Positions 1-8,488 of a stretch of DNA of 64,000 nt are shown piece by piece. The translations under genes and the position numbers were made by a program. Within the stretch, counting starts at the first letter, position 1; the number at the start of each line of letters is the position of its first letter. The notes under the pieces were generated by a model. The model worked only from the letters and a program-made list of their open reading frames with translations, did no database searches and was not told the DNA's origin. Origin of the DNA: Deltaproteobacteria bacterium (GTDB lineage: Bacteria > Desulfobacterota > GWC2-55-46 > JADFVP01); contig JAJCZH010000027.1 in NCBI GenBank assembly GCA_029262515.1, positions 52,035 through 116,034 on the forward strand, in the 5' to 3' direction.

Positions 1-1077
1 CGCCACTTTATGCTCAAAGAGATTTTCGAGCAGCCGCGCGCAGTTACCGATACCTTCAGGGGGCAGATAGTAGAGGAGAAGGGCGAGGTCTTTTTTGATG
101 GCTTCGAGGTAGACCTTACCAAGGTGGAGAGGATTTATATCCTCGCATGCGGCACGTCGTGGCACGCAGCCCTGACCGGTAAGTACATCTTTGAGGAGTT
201 CTGCTGCATACCGACCGAGGTGGACCTTGCAAGCGAGTTCAGGTACCGCAACCCGCTTGTCGGTCCCACTACGCTGGTTATCGCGATCTCCCAGTCCGGC
301 GAGACCGCCGATACCCTGGCTGCGGTCAAGGAGGCGAAGCGCAAAGGCGCCTCCGTTATCTCTATCTGTAACGTTATGGAGTCGAGCCTGACGCGCGAAA
401 CCGACTGGACCTTTATGACCCATGCAGGGCCTGAGATTGGTGTCGCTTCAACTAAAGCCTTTACCACGCAGCTTACTGCACTCTACCTTCTGGCGGTCTA
501 CTTTGGCCGGACCATAGGCACGCTCGGGGAGGAGCGGTCAAAGGAGCTTATCCATGAGTTGATAAAGTTGCCGAAGAAGATAGAGACGATACTCGATTCG
601 GAAGATCATATAGAGGCGCTGGCCCGCAGATATTTTCACTATCGCGATTTTATCTATATAGGCAGGGGCATCAACTTCCCTATTGCGCTCGAAGGGGCGC
701 TGAAGCTCAAGGAGATCTCTTATATCCATGCCGAGGGATATGCGGCGGGCGAGATGAAACACGGCCCGATTGCGCTTATCGACGAGGATATGCCTGTAGT
801 TGCCCTTGCGCCTATGGACGGTACGTACGCGAAGATGCTCGGTAATATCGAAGAGGTGCACGCGCGTTTGGGCTCCATAATAGCGATAGTCACCGAGGGC
901 GATACCGAGGCAAGCTCAAGGGCTGATGATCTTATTACCGTCCCCGTGACATCCGTACACCTTACCCCGATACTCTTTTCCATTCCGCTCCAGATTCTCG
1001 CCTACCACATAGCGGTAATGAAGGGCACAGATGTTGACCAACCCCGCAACCTCGCCAAGTCCGTTACTGTCGAGTAG
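1..1077 (+). CDS. glmS: Glutamine-fructose-6-phosphate aminotransferase, 3' part
   Basis: This is the C-terminal 358 codons of the enzyme that makes glucosamine-6-phosphate from fructose-6-phosphate and glutamine, the entry to UDP-GlcNAc for cell wall and glycan synthesis. The frame is open from base 1 and reads [12 protein letters not shown], the usual linker into the isomerase half, so the Met at base 10 is internal and the glutaminase domain lies outside the window. Two SIS sugar-isomerase domains are visible: the first contains [16 protein letters not shown] and STKAFTTQL, the second [18 protein letters not shown] and EMKHGPIAL. The protein ends in the family's [13 protein letters not shown], which carries the C-terminal catalytic loop. 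The product should feed the amino-sugar glycan locus further right. Identification is very secure. Confidence 0.97.
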   Translation, partial: RHFMLKEIFEQPRAVTDTFRGQIVEEKGEVFFDGFEVDLTKVERIYILACGTSWHAALTGKYIFEEFCCIPTEVDLASEFRYRNPLVGPTTLVIAISQSGETADTLAAVKEAKRKGASVISICNVMESSLTRETDWTFMTHAGPEIGVASTKAFTTQLTALYLLAVYFGRTIGTLGEERSKELIHELIKLPKKIETILDSEDHIEALARRYFHYRDFIYIGRGINFPIALEGALKLKEISYIHAEGYAAGEMKHGPIALIDEDMPVVALAPMDGTYAKMLGNIEEVHARLGSIIAIVTEGDTEASSRADDLITVPVTSVHLTPILFSIPLQILAYHIAVMKGTDVDQPRNLAKSVTVE

Positions 1078-1094
1078 CCCCTGTCGGGGTTTTT
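1077..1094 (+). terminator. Short intrinsic terminator after glmS
   Basis: GCCCC, loop TGTC, GGGG, then five T directly after the glmS stop. The stem is only four to five pairs, so this is a weak terminator candidate. Confidence 0.45.
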
Positions 1095-1113
1095 CTCGGG
1101 TAGGACAGGCTTG

Positions 1114-1143
1114 TTTACATTTCTGTGCCATTTTGGATATATA
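1114..1143 (+). promoter_or_regulatory. Candidate sigma-70 promoter for the SDR gene
   Basis: TTTACA (1114-1119), an 18-base spacer and TATATA (1138-1143) lie between the glmS terminator and the SDR start, leaving a leader of about 125 bases. The match is reasonable but this stretch is AT-rich, so a chance match is possible. Confidence 0.4.
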
Positions 1144-1274
1144 TAGGCATATTTCGATTTCATGTCTTCTTTGTTCCTTTTTTCTTCCCATTTACGTCCA
1201 AGACCTGTTACTTTTTAGATAATCTTTTACGACCACTTTTGTTATCCATCATGACTTTGTGGAGAAAGGCTGTT

Positions 1275-2042
1275 ATGGAGAGGCTTACCGGCAAGATTGC
1301 TGCGGTAACAGGGGCCGGGCTTGGAATAGGCAGGGCAACGGCGCTGCTTCTGGCTCGCGAGGGAGCCTCTGTTGCAGTTCTTGATATCCTCGATGAAGAG
1401 GCTTGCAGCGTTGCGGATGAGATAAACTCCGCCGGAGGCAGAGCACGCTTTTACCACATGGATGTCTCCGATGAACCGGAGGTTGCGGCTGTGATGGGTT
1501 CCATAAGAGAGGAACTCGGCCCAATAGACGTGTTGGTAAATAACGCCGGGGTTGCTACGCCTAAGTGTCCGGCGCATGAGGTGGAGAGCGTGGAGTTCGA
1601 CCGCGTGATGGGTGTCAATGTAAAGGGTGTGCTCTACTGCACAAAGTATGCGGTAGAGCAGATGCGACAAAGAGGCGGCGGCAGTATTGTGAATATCGGT
1701 TCTATGCTCGGTATGGTCGGCGCAGCGGATACTTCCGTTTATGTAGCTTCAAAGGCGGCAATGAGGCTGATGTCGAAGTCTGATGCCCTTACCTATGCAA
1801 AAGATAAGGTGCGCGTCAACGTGGTCAACCCGGGTTATGTCTGGACGCCGCTCATAGAGGATATACTGAAGTCGAAGGGCGACGTTGACGCGGGCAGGGC
1901 CGAGCTAGAGTCTTTGCATCCACTCGGCAGGCTGGGTACGGTAGATGACGTTGCGTACGCGATACTCTATCTCGCTTCCGACGAGTCTGCTTTTGTTACT
2001 GGCAGCGACCTTGTGATAGACGGCGGTTATACCGCGAGATAA
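1275..2042 (+). CDS. Short-chain dehydrogenase/reductase (classical SDR)
   Basis: A 255-residue NAD(P)-dependent oxidoreductase of the classical SDR type. Visible motifs are the nucleotide-binding GAGLGIG (residues 13-19), NNAG, the catalytic Ser in NIGSMLG and YVASK with the catalytic Tyr and Lys, then the NPGYVWTP loop and a C-terminal SAFVTGSDLVIDGGY typical of FabG-like members. I chose the ATG at 1275 because GGAGAAAGG sits five bases upstream and the domain begins immediately; an in-frame ATG at 1251 would add eight residues. The substrate cannot be read from the sequence: FabG-like 3-ketoacyl reductases and sugar-alcohol dehydrogenases look alike at this level. It stands alone between glmS and plsY, so the neighbourhood does not settle its role. 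Confidence 0.9.
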   Translation: MERLTGKIAAVTGAGLGIGRATALLLAREGASVAVLDILDEEACSVADEINSAGGRARFYHMDVSDEPEVAAVMGSIREELGPIDVLVNNAGVATPKCPAHEVESVEFDRVMGVNVKGVLYCTKYAVEQMRQRGGGSIVNIGSMLGMVGAADTSVYVASKAAMRLMSKSDALTYAKDKVRVNVVNPGYVWTPLIEDILKSKGDVDAGRAELESLHPLGRLGTVDDVAYAILYLASDESAFVTGSDLVIDGGYTAR

Positions 2043-2148
2043 TTTTAAGCGCCGTTTCTTTTCTGCTTCGGGATCTTTTCAAGGGTTTTTGTCGGCGATG
2101 TTGCCGCCTGGCTGCTGGTAGGCCGTATTTTAAATAACGATTTTTCCT

Positions 2149-2742
2149 ATGGAGTTCCACTTCACATATCACTTGCTTCTGGTTCCGATCGCTTATTTCT
2201 TGGGTTCCGTTCCTTTCGGGCTTGTAGTTGCAAGAGTCATGGGCGGGGCCGATCCCCGGAGCGTGGGCTCCGGTAACATCGGAGCTACCAACGTGCGCCG
2301 CAGCGCAGGTAAATCGGCCGGTATAATCACACTCGTGCTCGATCTGTTTAAAGGTTTTGTACCGGTTTATGTCGTCTACCTGCTCGGCGCAGGCGCTTTT
2401 GCGATCAGCCTCGTTGCTTTTGCCGCAGTTGCGGGCCACGTCTTTCCGGTCTTTACAGGTTTTAAGGGGGGTAAGGGCGTGGCAACGGCGTGCGGCGTCT
2501 TTGCGGCCATTTCACCCTCTGCCACACTGCTCGTCGTAGTCGTTTTTGTGCTTATAGTACTCTTTAAAAGGTACGTCTCGCTCGCTTCGATAGTGGCTAC
2601 GGCCCTTATGCCGGTCTTTCTCTCTCTGTTACCGGGAACCAGGGTCTATACGGCGCTCGGTGTATGTGTGGCCGTGCTGGTGATTTTACGCCACAGAGAT
2701 AATATAAAGAGGCTTGTTGCCGGAGAGGAGAACAAACTCTGA
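2149..2742 (+). CDS. plsY: Acyl-phosphate:glycerol-3-phosphate acyltransferase PlsY
   Basis: A 197-residue integral membrane acyltransferase that moves an acyl group from acyl-phosphate to glycerol-3-phosphate, the first step of phospholipid synthesis. The three signature loops are present: GSVPFG near the N-terminus, the GSGNIGATNVRR loop, and GHVFPVFTGFKGGKGVAT, together with five or so hydrophobic membrane segments. Length and motif order match the family. The ATG at 2149 has no clear Shine-Dalgarno, but the first membrane helix begins soon after it. The next step, 1-acyl-glycerol-3-phosphate acylation, is probably carried out by the plsC gene at 24899. Confidence 0.96.
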   Translation: MEFHFTYHLLLVPIAYFLGSVPFGLVVARVMGGADPRSVGSGNIGATNVRRSAGKSAGIITLVLDLFKGFVPVYVVYLLGAGAFAISLVAFAAVAGHVFPVFTGFKGGKGVATACGVFAAISPSATLLVVVVFVLIVLFKRYVSLASIVATALMPVFLSLLPGTRVYTALGVCVAVLVILRHRDNIKRLVAGEENKL

Positions 2743-2897
2743 GCAGCTAGCTATAAGAATTGATAAAAATAGCACCCGTTTGCCTTAAATACAAATATGG
2801 TGCTGCTGAGGTTCTGACTTGCCTTGACCAGACAACCTATTATTGTTAAACTTAAGTGCCTGCAAGGTTCAAGCGGGTGGATTATTCTAATAAAAAT

Positions 2898-2926
2898 TTC
2901 ACAAATACACGGTTTTTCTATACAAT
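2898..2926 (+). promoter_or_regulatory. Strong sigma-70 promoter before the ManC-like fusion gene
   Basis: TTCACA (2898-2903), a 17-base spacer and TACAAT (2921-2926), each box five of six to consensus, place a start near 2933 and a leader of about 35 bases that contains GGAGG at 2958-2962. Confidence 0.6.
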
Positions 2927-2967
2927 TCTTTTAAGAGCTTTTCATAAGAAGCAGAACGGAGGCACAA

Positions 2968-5481
2968 GTGAAGTGCGTTATTATGGCCGGAGGATTCGGT
3001 ACCAGGTTAAGACCTCTCACAAACAGTATGCCAAAGCCCATGGTGCCGATGGTGAACCGGCCTATCATGGAGCACATAGTCGATCTTCTTAAGAAGCACT
3101 CGGTTGACGAGCTGACCGCGCTGCTCTATTTCCAGCCCGAGACCATAACCGATTACTTCGGCGACGGTTCGGACTTCGGCGTCAAGTTAGATTATATAAC
3201 GGCCACGAGCGATCTCGGCACGGCAGGCGCGGTAGGCGCCGCCATGAGAAAGTTCAAGGGCCGTGACTCTACGCTCGTCATCTCAGGCGACGTGCTGACC
3301 GATATCGATATCTCCGAGGCCCTCGCTTTTCATAAAAAGAAGAAGGCGGTAGCGACGATTGTGTTGACTCGCGTTGAGAACCCGCTCGCCTTCGGCATAG
3401 TTATAACGGACAATAACGGGCGGATTACGCGTTTTCTTGAAAAACCGGGCTGGGGCGAGGTCTTTAGCGATACGATCAATACCGGTATCTACATTCTCGA
3501 CCGCAAGGTGCTCGATTATCTGCCTGAAGGTGAAGAGTTTGATTTCAGTAAAGACCTCTTTCCGATTCTGCTGAAGGAGGATAAACCGATCTACGGTTAT
3601 GTCGCCGACGGGTACTGGAAGGATGTCGGCAGCCTCGACGAGTACCGGCAGGCGAACATGGATATAATAGAGGGGCGCGTTGAGGTCGTGATGCCCGGAG
3701 AGAAGGTACCAGGCAAGGAGGTCTGGACCGGTACGGATACCCGCGTGGACTTTACGGCATCGCTCGAAGGCAGGGTCATTATCGGCAATAACTGCAAGGT
3801 AGAGGCCGATGCGCGTATTGTCAACTCTTCGCTCGGCTCTGGCGTTACCGTCGAGGAGGGCGCCGTAATAATAGACTCGGTCCTGTGGGACGGGGTCAAG
3901 GTGGGGCGCAAGGCGAAGATGCAGGAAAATGTAATCGGTCACAATACCGATATAGGCACAGGCGCGCACCTGGCCGAAAACGTCGTCATCGCTGACGACT
4001 GCAAGATAGGGCGTAAAGCCACGGTCAAGACGAATGTCAAGGTGTGGCCGCATAAGATAGTAGATGACGACGCGGTGCTCGCCTCTTCACTCGTCTGGGG
4101 ACAGAAGTGGAGCAAGAATATCTTTTCGACCTATGGAGTCACCGGGCTCGCCAATATAGAGCTGAGCCCCGACTTTGCCGCAAAACTCGGCGCGGCTTAC
4201 GGCGCAACGCTCGAAAAGGGCTCTTATGTATCGACCTCGCGGGATGCGCACAAGACCTCGCGTATGATAAACAGGGCGGTTATGACCGGGATACTCTCAA
4301 CCGGCGTCAACGTCCATGATTACGGGGTTACCCCGATGCCGGTCTGCAGGCTTCTTTCCAGAGGCGGAGCCGAGGTTGGCGGTATCCATACGCGCCGTTC
4401 GCCTTTTGACCCGCTTCTGCTCGACCTCAAGTTCTTCGACTCTGTCGGGCTCGATCTCCACCCCGGTTTTGAAAAAAATATCGAGCGCCTCTTCTCCAGA
4501 GAGGATTACCGCCGCGTACCGATTGAAGAGACAGGGGAGATGGTCTTTCCGATTCACGGCTTCGAGTACTACGAGAATGCCTTTATGTCGGCCGTAAATG
4601 CCGAGGTGATCCGCAAGGCGCAGTTCAAGATCGTGCTCGACTACTCGTACGGGAGCTCTTCGCGGATCTTTCCGTCTATTCTCGGTCGTCTCGGCTGCGA
4701 TGTGATCGCATTGAACGCCAACCTCGACGGCACAAAGGTAACGCGTACGGCAGAGGAGTTTGATAAAGCGATAGCGCAGCTCTCCAATATCGTCCGCTCC
4801 GTCGGGGCCGATGTCGGTATGCTGTTAGATGCCGGGGGCGAGAAGATTTTTCTGGTAGACGATGCCGGTGAGATAATAGACGGCGATACGGCGCTCAATA
4901 TCATTACGCTTCTTACGCTCAAGTGCTCCAAAGAGGCCGGCATCAAGGGCTCTATTGCCGTGCCGGTTACCTCGTCCGGGGCGATTGACCGGATGTCGGA
5001 GACTTACGGTTTTGACGTTATGAGGACAAAGACGAGTGCTCGCGGCCTTATGGAGGCGGCTAGCGAGCCGGATGTTATCTTCGTAGGCGAGTCGAGCGGA
5101 GGTTTTATCTTTCCGCAGTTCCAGCCAAACTTCGACGGCATGTATGCTATTACGAAGATTCTTGAGATGCTGGCTCTTCAGGACGTTCGTCTGCACAGGC
5201 TGATACGCGAACTGCCGCCATCGATAATATTGAAGGACAGGGTAGCGTGCGCCTTTGAGAACAAGGGGCGCGTAATGCGAAGGCTTGCCGAAGACTCTAA
5301 CGGCAAGAACACCACGCTTCTCGACGGTATAAGGATCAACTTTAAAGATAACTGGGTGGCGGCGTATCCCAGCCAGGACAGGCCGTACTTTCTGATAGTT
5401 GCCGAGGCCGCTACAGAGAATGTGGCAAAGGACCTTATCACGCAGTACTCGGGTAAGATTCTGGAGTACCAGAAGGCGTAG
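2968..5481 (+). CDS. Mannose-1-phosphate guanylyltransferase-like protein fused to a degenerate phosphomannomutase domain
   Basis: An 837-residue fusion. Residues 1-240 form a sugar nucleotidyltransferase domain (GGFGTRLRPLT at the start, FLEKP, VGSLDEYRQAN), residues 245-380 a left-handed beta-helix of hexapeptide repeats, and residues 385-837 a phosphoglucomutase/phosphomannomutase fold. The start is GTG with GGAGG five bases upstream. The family is usually annotated as mannose-1-phosphate guanyltransferase and would supply GDP-mannose, which the gmd enzyme at 33905 would use. The mutase half has lost its signature chemistry: where TASHNP, DGDxDR, GExSGH and RPSGTEP are expected I read HTRRSPFDP (474), LDAGGEK (620), VGESSGG (706) and YPSQDRP (800). 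I therefore expect nucleotidyl transfer, with the mutase half regulatory or structural. Nucleotide specificity (GDP, UDP or dTDP) cannot be decided here. Confidence 0.85.
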   Translation: MKCVIMAGGFGTRLRPLTNSMPKPMVPMVNRPIMEHIVDLLKKHSVDELTALLYFQPETITDYFGDGSDFGVKLDYITATSDLGTAGAVGAAMRKFKGRDSTLVISGDVLTDIDISEALAFHKKKKAVATIVLTRVENPLAFGIVITDNNGRITRFLEKPGWGEVFSDTINTGIYILDRKVLDYLPEGEEFDFSKDLFPILLKEDKPIYGYVADGYWKDVGSLDEYRQANMDIIEGRVEVVMPGEKVPGKEVWTGTDTRVDFTASLEGRVIIGNNCKVEADARIVNSSLGSGVTVEEGAVIIDSVLWDGVKVGRKAKMQENVIGHNTDIGTGAHLAENVVIADDCKIGRKATVKTNVKVWPHKIVDDDAVLASSLVWGQKWSKNIFSTYGVTGLANIELSPDFAAKLGAAYGATLEKGSYVSTSRDAHKTSRMINRAVMTGILSTGVNVHDYGVTPMPVCRLLSRGGAEVGGIHTRRSPFDPLLLDLKFFDSVGLDLHPGFEKNIERLFSREDYRRVPIEETGEMVFPIHGFEYYENAFMSAVNAEVIRKAQFKIVLDYSYGSSSRIFPSILGRLGCDVIALNANLDGTKVTRTAEEFDKAIAQLSNIVRSVGADVGMLLDAGGEKIFLVDDAGEIIDGDTALNIITLLTLKCSKEAGIKGSIAVPVTSSGAIDRMSETYGFDVMRTKTSARGLMEAASEPDVIFVGESSGGFIFPQFQPNFDGMYAITKILEMLALQDVRLHRLIRELPPSIILKDRVACAFENKGRVMRRLAEDSNGKNTTLLDGIRINFKDNWVAAYPSQDRPYFLIVAEAATENVAKDLITQYSGKILEYQKA

Positions 5482-5520
5482 CGGTTTCGTCTTCCGGTAA
5501 AGAACGGGTTTTTGTTTTTT

Positions 5521-5551
5521 AGCCGGAAATATTCCAAGTTCCGGCTTTTTT
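5521..5551 (+). terminator. Intrinsic terminator after the ManC-like gene
   Basis: An eight-pair perfect stem AGCCGGAA/TTCCGGCT (5521-5528 with 5539-5546) with a ten-base loop, followed by a T-rich tail to 5551. It separates the fusion gene from the hydrolase gene. Confidence 0.85.
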
Positions 5552-5608
5552 CTATCGGTTTTAAGTGCGGCGCTTTTGGGTTGCGCTTTGATATTCGGGA
5601 GTCTATTT

Positions 5609-6274
5609 ATGAAAGATATTGGCGGCGGCGAGAGTACAGAGCTGCTCTCTATGGTGGTCGGCCCGCTCGATGTGAATTGTTACATATATTCGGATATAGA
5701 GACTCATGAAGCGGTTGTTATAGATCCGGGCGGGGATGTCGACAGGATACTTTCCGCTCTTAAAGACAGGTCGCTCGACCTCAAGTTCATACTCAATACC
5801 CACGGACACTTCGACCATGTAGGGGGCAACGGTACTCTCAAGGACGTAACCGGTACGCAGATATGCCTCAACAAGGGGGATGCCGAGCTTTTTTCCCAGG
5901 CCCATGAGCATGGTGTTATTTACGGCGTACAGACGTCTGCGCAACCGAGGCCCGATATATACCTTCAAGACGGCGCCAAGCTTACGCTCGGCGCCATTAC
6001 GCTTGAGATTCTGTACACTCCGGGGCATACCCCCGGCGGGGTATGCCTCTATTCCAAAAAGGACGGGTTGCTCTTTACCGGGGATACGCTCTTTGCGGGT
6101 TCGATCGGCAGGACCGATCTTCAGGGCGGCTCTTTCGATACAATCATTGAATCGATCAAGAACCGCATACTGCCGCTCGATGATTCCGTGCGCGTACTTC
6201 CGGGCCACGGCCCGGACTCGACCGTAGGTGAAGAGCGCGAGAGCAACGCTTTTATAGTCAATATACGGCTGTAG
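5609..6274 (+). CDS. Metallo-beta-lactamase-fold hydrolase (glyoxalase II-like)
   Basis: A 221-residue metallo-hydrolase with the full set of metal motifs: THGHFDH (HxHxDH), GHTPGG with the third His, TGDTLFAGSIGR with the bridging Asp, and LPGHG with the last His. Length and motif spacing fit the glyoxalase II/YcbL group of small thioester hydrolases, which act in the cytoplasm on hydroxyacyl-thiols. I chose the ATG at 5609, with CGGGAG seven bases upstream; an in-frame ATG at 5576 would add eleven residues that look non-coding. The physiological substrate is not readable. The gene follows a strong terminator and precedes coaBC by 55 bases, so the two may be cotranscribed. Confidence 0.9.
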   Translation: MKDIGGGESTELLSMVVGPLDVNCYIYSDIETHEAVVIDPGGDVDRILSALKDRSLDLKFILNTHGHFDHVGGNGTLKDVTGTQICLNKGDAELFSQAHEHGVIYGVQTSAQPRPDIYLQDGAKLTLGAITLEILYTPGHTPGGVCLYSKKDGLLFTGDTLFAGSIGRTDLQGGSFDTIIESIKNRILPLDDSVRVLPGHGPDSTVGEERESNAFIVNIRL

Positions 6275-6329
6275 AGGCTCTTGAGGTTATTGTTGTAGGC
6301 TAAACTACTAAAAAGCATAGGCCGGTGTA

Positions 6330-7571
6330 ATGGGATTGAAGAACAAGAAGGTGCTTCTCGGCGTCACGGGCGGTATTTCCGCTTATAAGGCGCTGGAGTT
6401 GACACGCCTGCTAATTAAAGCCGGTGCCGAGGTGCGTCCTGTGATGACGCGCGCGGCAACCGAATTTATAACACCGCTATCACTCTCGACGCTTGCGCGC
6501 TCGAAGGTTCATACCGGTATGTTCGACGTGAATGAGGAGTTCGATATAGACCATATTTCACTCGCCCAGCAGTGCGATATAATAGTAGTGGCCCCGGCCA
6601 CGGCCAACATAATAGCCAAGGCCGCAGCGGGCATTGCCGACGATCTGCTTTCGACCGTAATTGCGGCCGCTACGGTACCAGTTCTCTTTGCCCCTGCAAT
6701 GAACAGTGCCATGTGGTTTAATCCGATACTTCAGTCCAACGTAGCAAAGCTCTCGGAGCTCGGTTTTAGCTTTGTTGAACCCGGCAGAGGAGAGCTTGCG
6801 TGCGGTTATGAGGGCAAGGGAAAACTTGCCGATGTAAATACCGTATTTGAGGGGATCGAAGAGGTGCTGGGCAAAGAGGGCCAGGTACCGAAGGAACTCA
6901 CTTCAAAGGACCTGTCAGGCGAGACGGTGCTGGTAACGGCAGGCCCGACTCAAGAGGCGATCGATCCAGTCAGGTACGTCTCCAACCGTTCGTCCGGGCG
7001 CATGGGTTTTGCTATTGCTGAAGAGGCCGGAAGAAGGGGAGCGAAGGTCATACTCGTTAGCGGCCCCACGCACCTTAGGCCTCCGGACGGCGTTACATTC
7101 ATCGCTGTTACGACGGCTGAGGAGATGTACGGGGTCTGCCACGAGCAGTTCTCCGGCTCCACGCTCGTTATCATGGCCGCTGCGGTTGCTGATTACAGGC
7201 CTAAAGAGAGTTCGCCTATCAAGATTAAAAAGAGCGCTCCGTCGCTGGCAATGGAGATGGAGCGGACGAAAGACGTGCTTAAGAGCCTGTGTGAGAGGCG
7301 CGAGGGGCAGTTTCTGGTCGGTTTTGCGCTTGAGACCGAGAATCTCGTAGAGAATGCGCGCAAGAAACTGGTCGAAAAGGGGCTCGATATGGTGGTTGCC
7401 AATGCTCCTGGAGCAATAGACGGAGAGCAGAGTACGGTAACTATACTCGACCTTGCCGACGGGGTAGAGCAGTTGGAGCCTATGAGCAAGCAGCGTGTGG
7501 CCGGGAAGATATTCGACCGTCTTATAGCTTTAAAGGGCGCCCGGGGGTTGACGAAACCTCTACGGCCTTAA
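6330..7571 (+). CDS. coaBC: Bifunctional phosphopantothenoylcysteine decarboxylase/phosphopantothenate-cysteine ligase
   Basis: A 413-residue two-domain enzyme that ligates cysteine to 4'-phosphopantothenate and then decarboxylates the product to 4'-phosphopantetheine, the middle of coenzyme A synthesis. The N-terminal flavin decarboxylase shows GVTGGISAYK, the active His in DIDHISL (residue 75), PAMN (122-125) and the ACGYEGKGKL loop with the catalytic Cys. The C-terminal ligase shows AGPTQEAIDPVR, SNRSSGRMG, AAAVADYRP and a final VANAPGAI block. Its last 50 bases overlap the 3' end of the convergent phospholipase gene, so both stop codons lie inside the other's coding sequence. Confidence 0.97.
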   Translation: MGLKNKKVLLGVTGGISAYKALELTRLLIKAGAEVRPVMTRAATEFITPLSLSTLARSKVHTGMFDVNEEFDIDHISLAQQCDIIVVAPATANIIAKAAAGIADDLLSTVIAAATVPVLFAPAMNSAMWFNPILQSNVAKLSELGFSFVEPGRGELACGYEGKGKLADVNTVFEGIEEVLGKEGQVPKELTSKDLSGETVLVTAGPTQEAIDPVRYVSNRSSGRMGFAIAEEAGRRGAKVILVSGPTHLRPPDGVTFIAVTTAEEMYGVCHEQFSGSTLVIMAAAVADYRPKESSPIKIKKSAPSLAMEMERTKDVLKSLCERREGQFLVGFALETENLVENARKKLVEKGLDMVVANAPGAIDGEQSTVTILDLADGVEQLEPMSKQRVAGKIFDRLIALKGARGLTKPLRP

Positions 7572-8424
7572 GCGCATTCTCCATAGCGCTCTCCCAGTCC
7601 AGACCCGTCTGTTGTACCCTTTTCAGTTTTTTTCTTAAGAATGACGCTGTATTGAGGGCATGTTTGCCTGTAGGGTCCTTTGTCACACACTTGCTTTTTT
7701 CACCTTTTACGAGCATCTCTGTGGCGGCCTCCAGCGCAAGGTTGAAGTACCTGTCCTTAAATTCTTTATCCAGTTTCCATTTTGAGCGCGTCGATAGGTG
7801 GGATATCATCGTGCGCCACTGTTCCACCTGTTGCAGGTTTAGCATACTTGAAAATATTCTCTTGTTGGTCTTAAATGGAAGGGGCGCCTCCTCAATCATC
7901 GCATCGAGCAGCCGGTCGTTCTCTATATGGACCTTGCGGGCTATCTTTTTAGGTAGTTGCCAGACCATTTTATCGGCGAGGGCGTCGAAACGCATCTCCC
8001 AGTAGATATGCCTGAGAGTGCGGGTCGAAAAGGATCGGATCATCATTTCGGGTATAAAGTGGTTGTGGGCGATGGTGTCGGCGCCGAGATGGCAGAGGTA
8101 ACCGCAGGCAAAGGCGCGCTGGGGGTCCGACTCGGCATGTTCGCGCAGCCTGAAGCCGAACTTCCAGTTGTGGCAGTGTTTCAGCTCCTCCACCATATTT
8201 TTGCCGACCACTATATCGGCGCTTATATTGCCGTAGAGAAAGTCTTGCGGGTAGTTAGAGACCAGCGCGGCGAGCGGCCCGTTAAGTTTTGTTATGTTCG
8301 ATATAATCGTGTGGCCGAGTTCCAAGTGCGTGGCCGGTCCCCACGCGTAAGCAGTATCTGGAGTGAGCAGTAGCAGAAGAATGGCCGGTAGTAGAATGAA
8401 GAGTATGCAACTTTGGCGTGACAT
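7522..8424 (-). CDS. Secreted zinc-dependent phospholipase C family protein
   Basis: A 300-residue exported protein. It has a Sec signal peptide with a long Leu-rich core and AYA cleavage site, predicted to leave Trp as the mature N-terminus (WGPATHLELGH). In the zinc phospholipase C fold the N-terminal Trp and following His residues bind the zinc cluster, so this agrees well; further candidate ligands lie in GYLCHLGADTIAHNHFIPE (HxxGD-like and His pair). I placed the start at 8424 because the signal peptide begins there, although the frame stays open upstream to 8826. The upstream sequence has a promoter whose -10 ends six bases before the ATG and no ribosome-binding site, suggesting a leaderless message. 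Activity on phospholipids is inferred from family only; many members are uncharacterised. Confidence 0.85.
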   Translation of the reverse strand: MSRQSCILFILLPAILLLLLTPDTAYAWGPATHLELGHTIISNITKLNGPLAALVSNYPQDFLYGNISADIVVGKNMVEELKHCHNWKFGFRLREHAESDPQRAFACGYLCHLGADTIAHNHFIPEMMIRSFSTRTLRHIYWEMRFDALADKMVWQLPKKIARKVHIENDRLLDAMIEEAPLPFKTNKRIFSSMLNLQQVEQWRTMISHLSTRSKWKLDKEFKDRYFNLALEAATEMLVKGEKSKCVTKDPTGKHALNTASFLRKKLKRVQQTGLDWESAMENALKAVEVSSTPGRPLKL

Positions 8425-8459
8425 ACTTAAAGTGTAACGCAATGCGTGATTGATGTAAA
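8425..8459 (-). promoter_or_regulatory. Leaderless promoter for the phospholipase C-like gene
   Basis: On the minus strand: TTTACA (8459-8454), 17-base spacer, TACACT (8436-8431), six bases, then ATG at 8424. No Shine-Dalgarno is present. The geometry equals that at 9188, 14316 and 24863. Confidence 0.6.
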
Positions 8460-8488
8460 GCTGGCGAGAAAAAAGAGGGATTGCCGGA

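Noticed and set aside
3283..4053. Long open frame on the minus strand inside the ManC-like gene (256 codons)
   Set aside because: It lies wholly within a well-supported plus-strand gene, has no recognisable motif or ribosome-binding site, and results from the codon bias of the opposite strand. The same applies to frames at 5603-6208 and 28863-29465.
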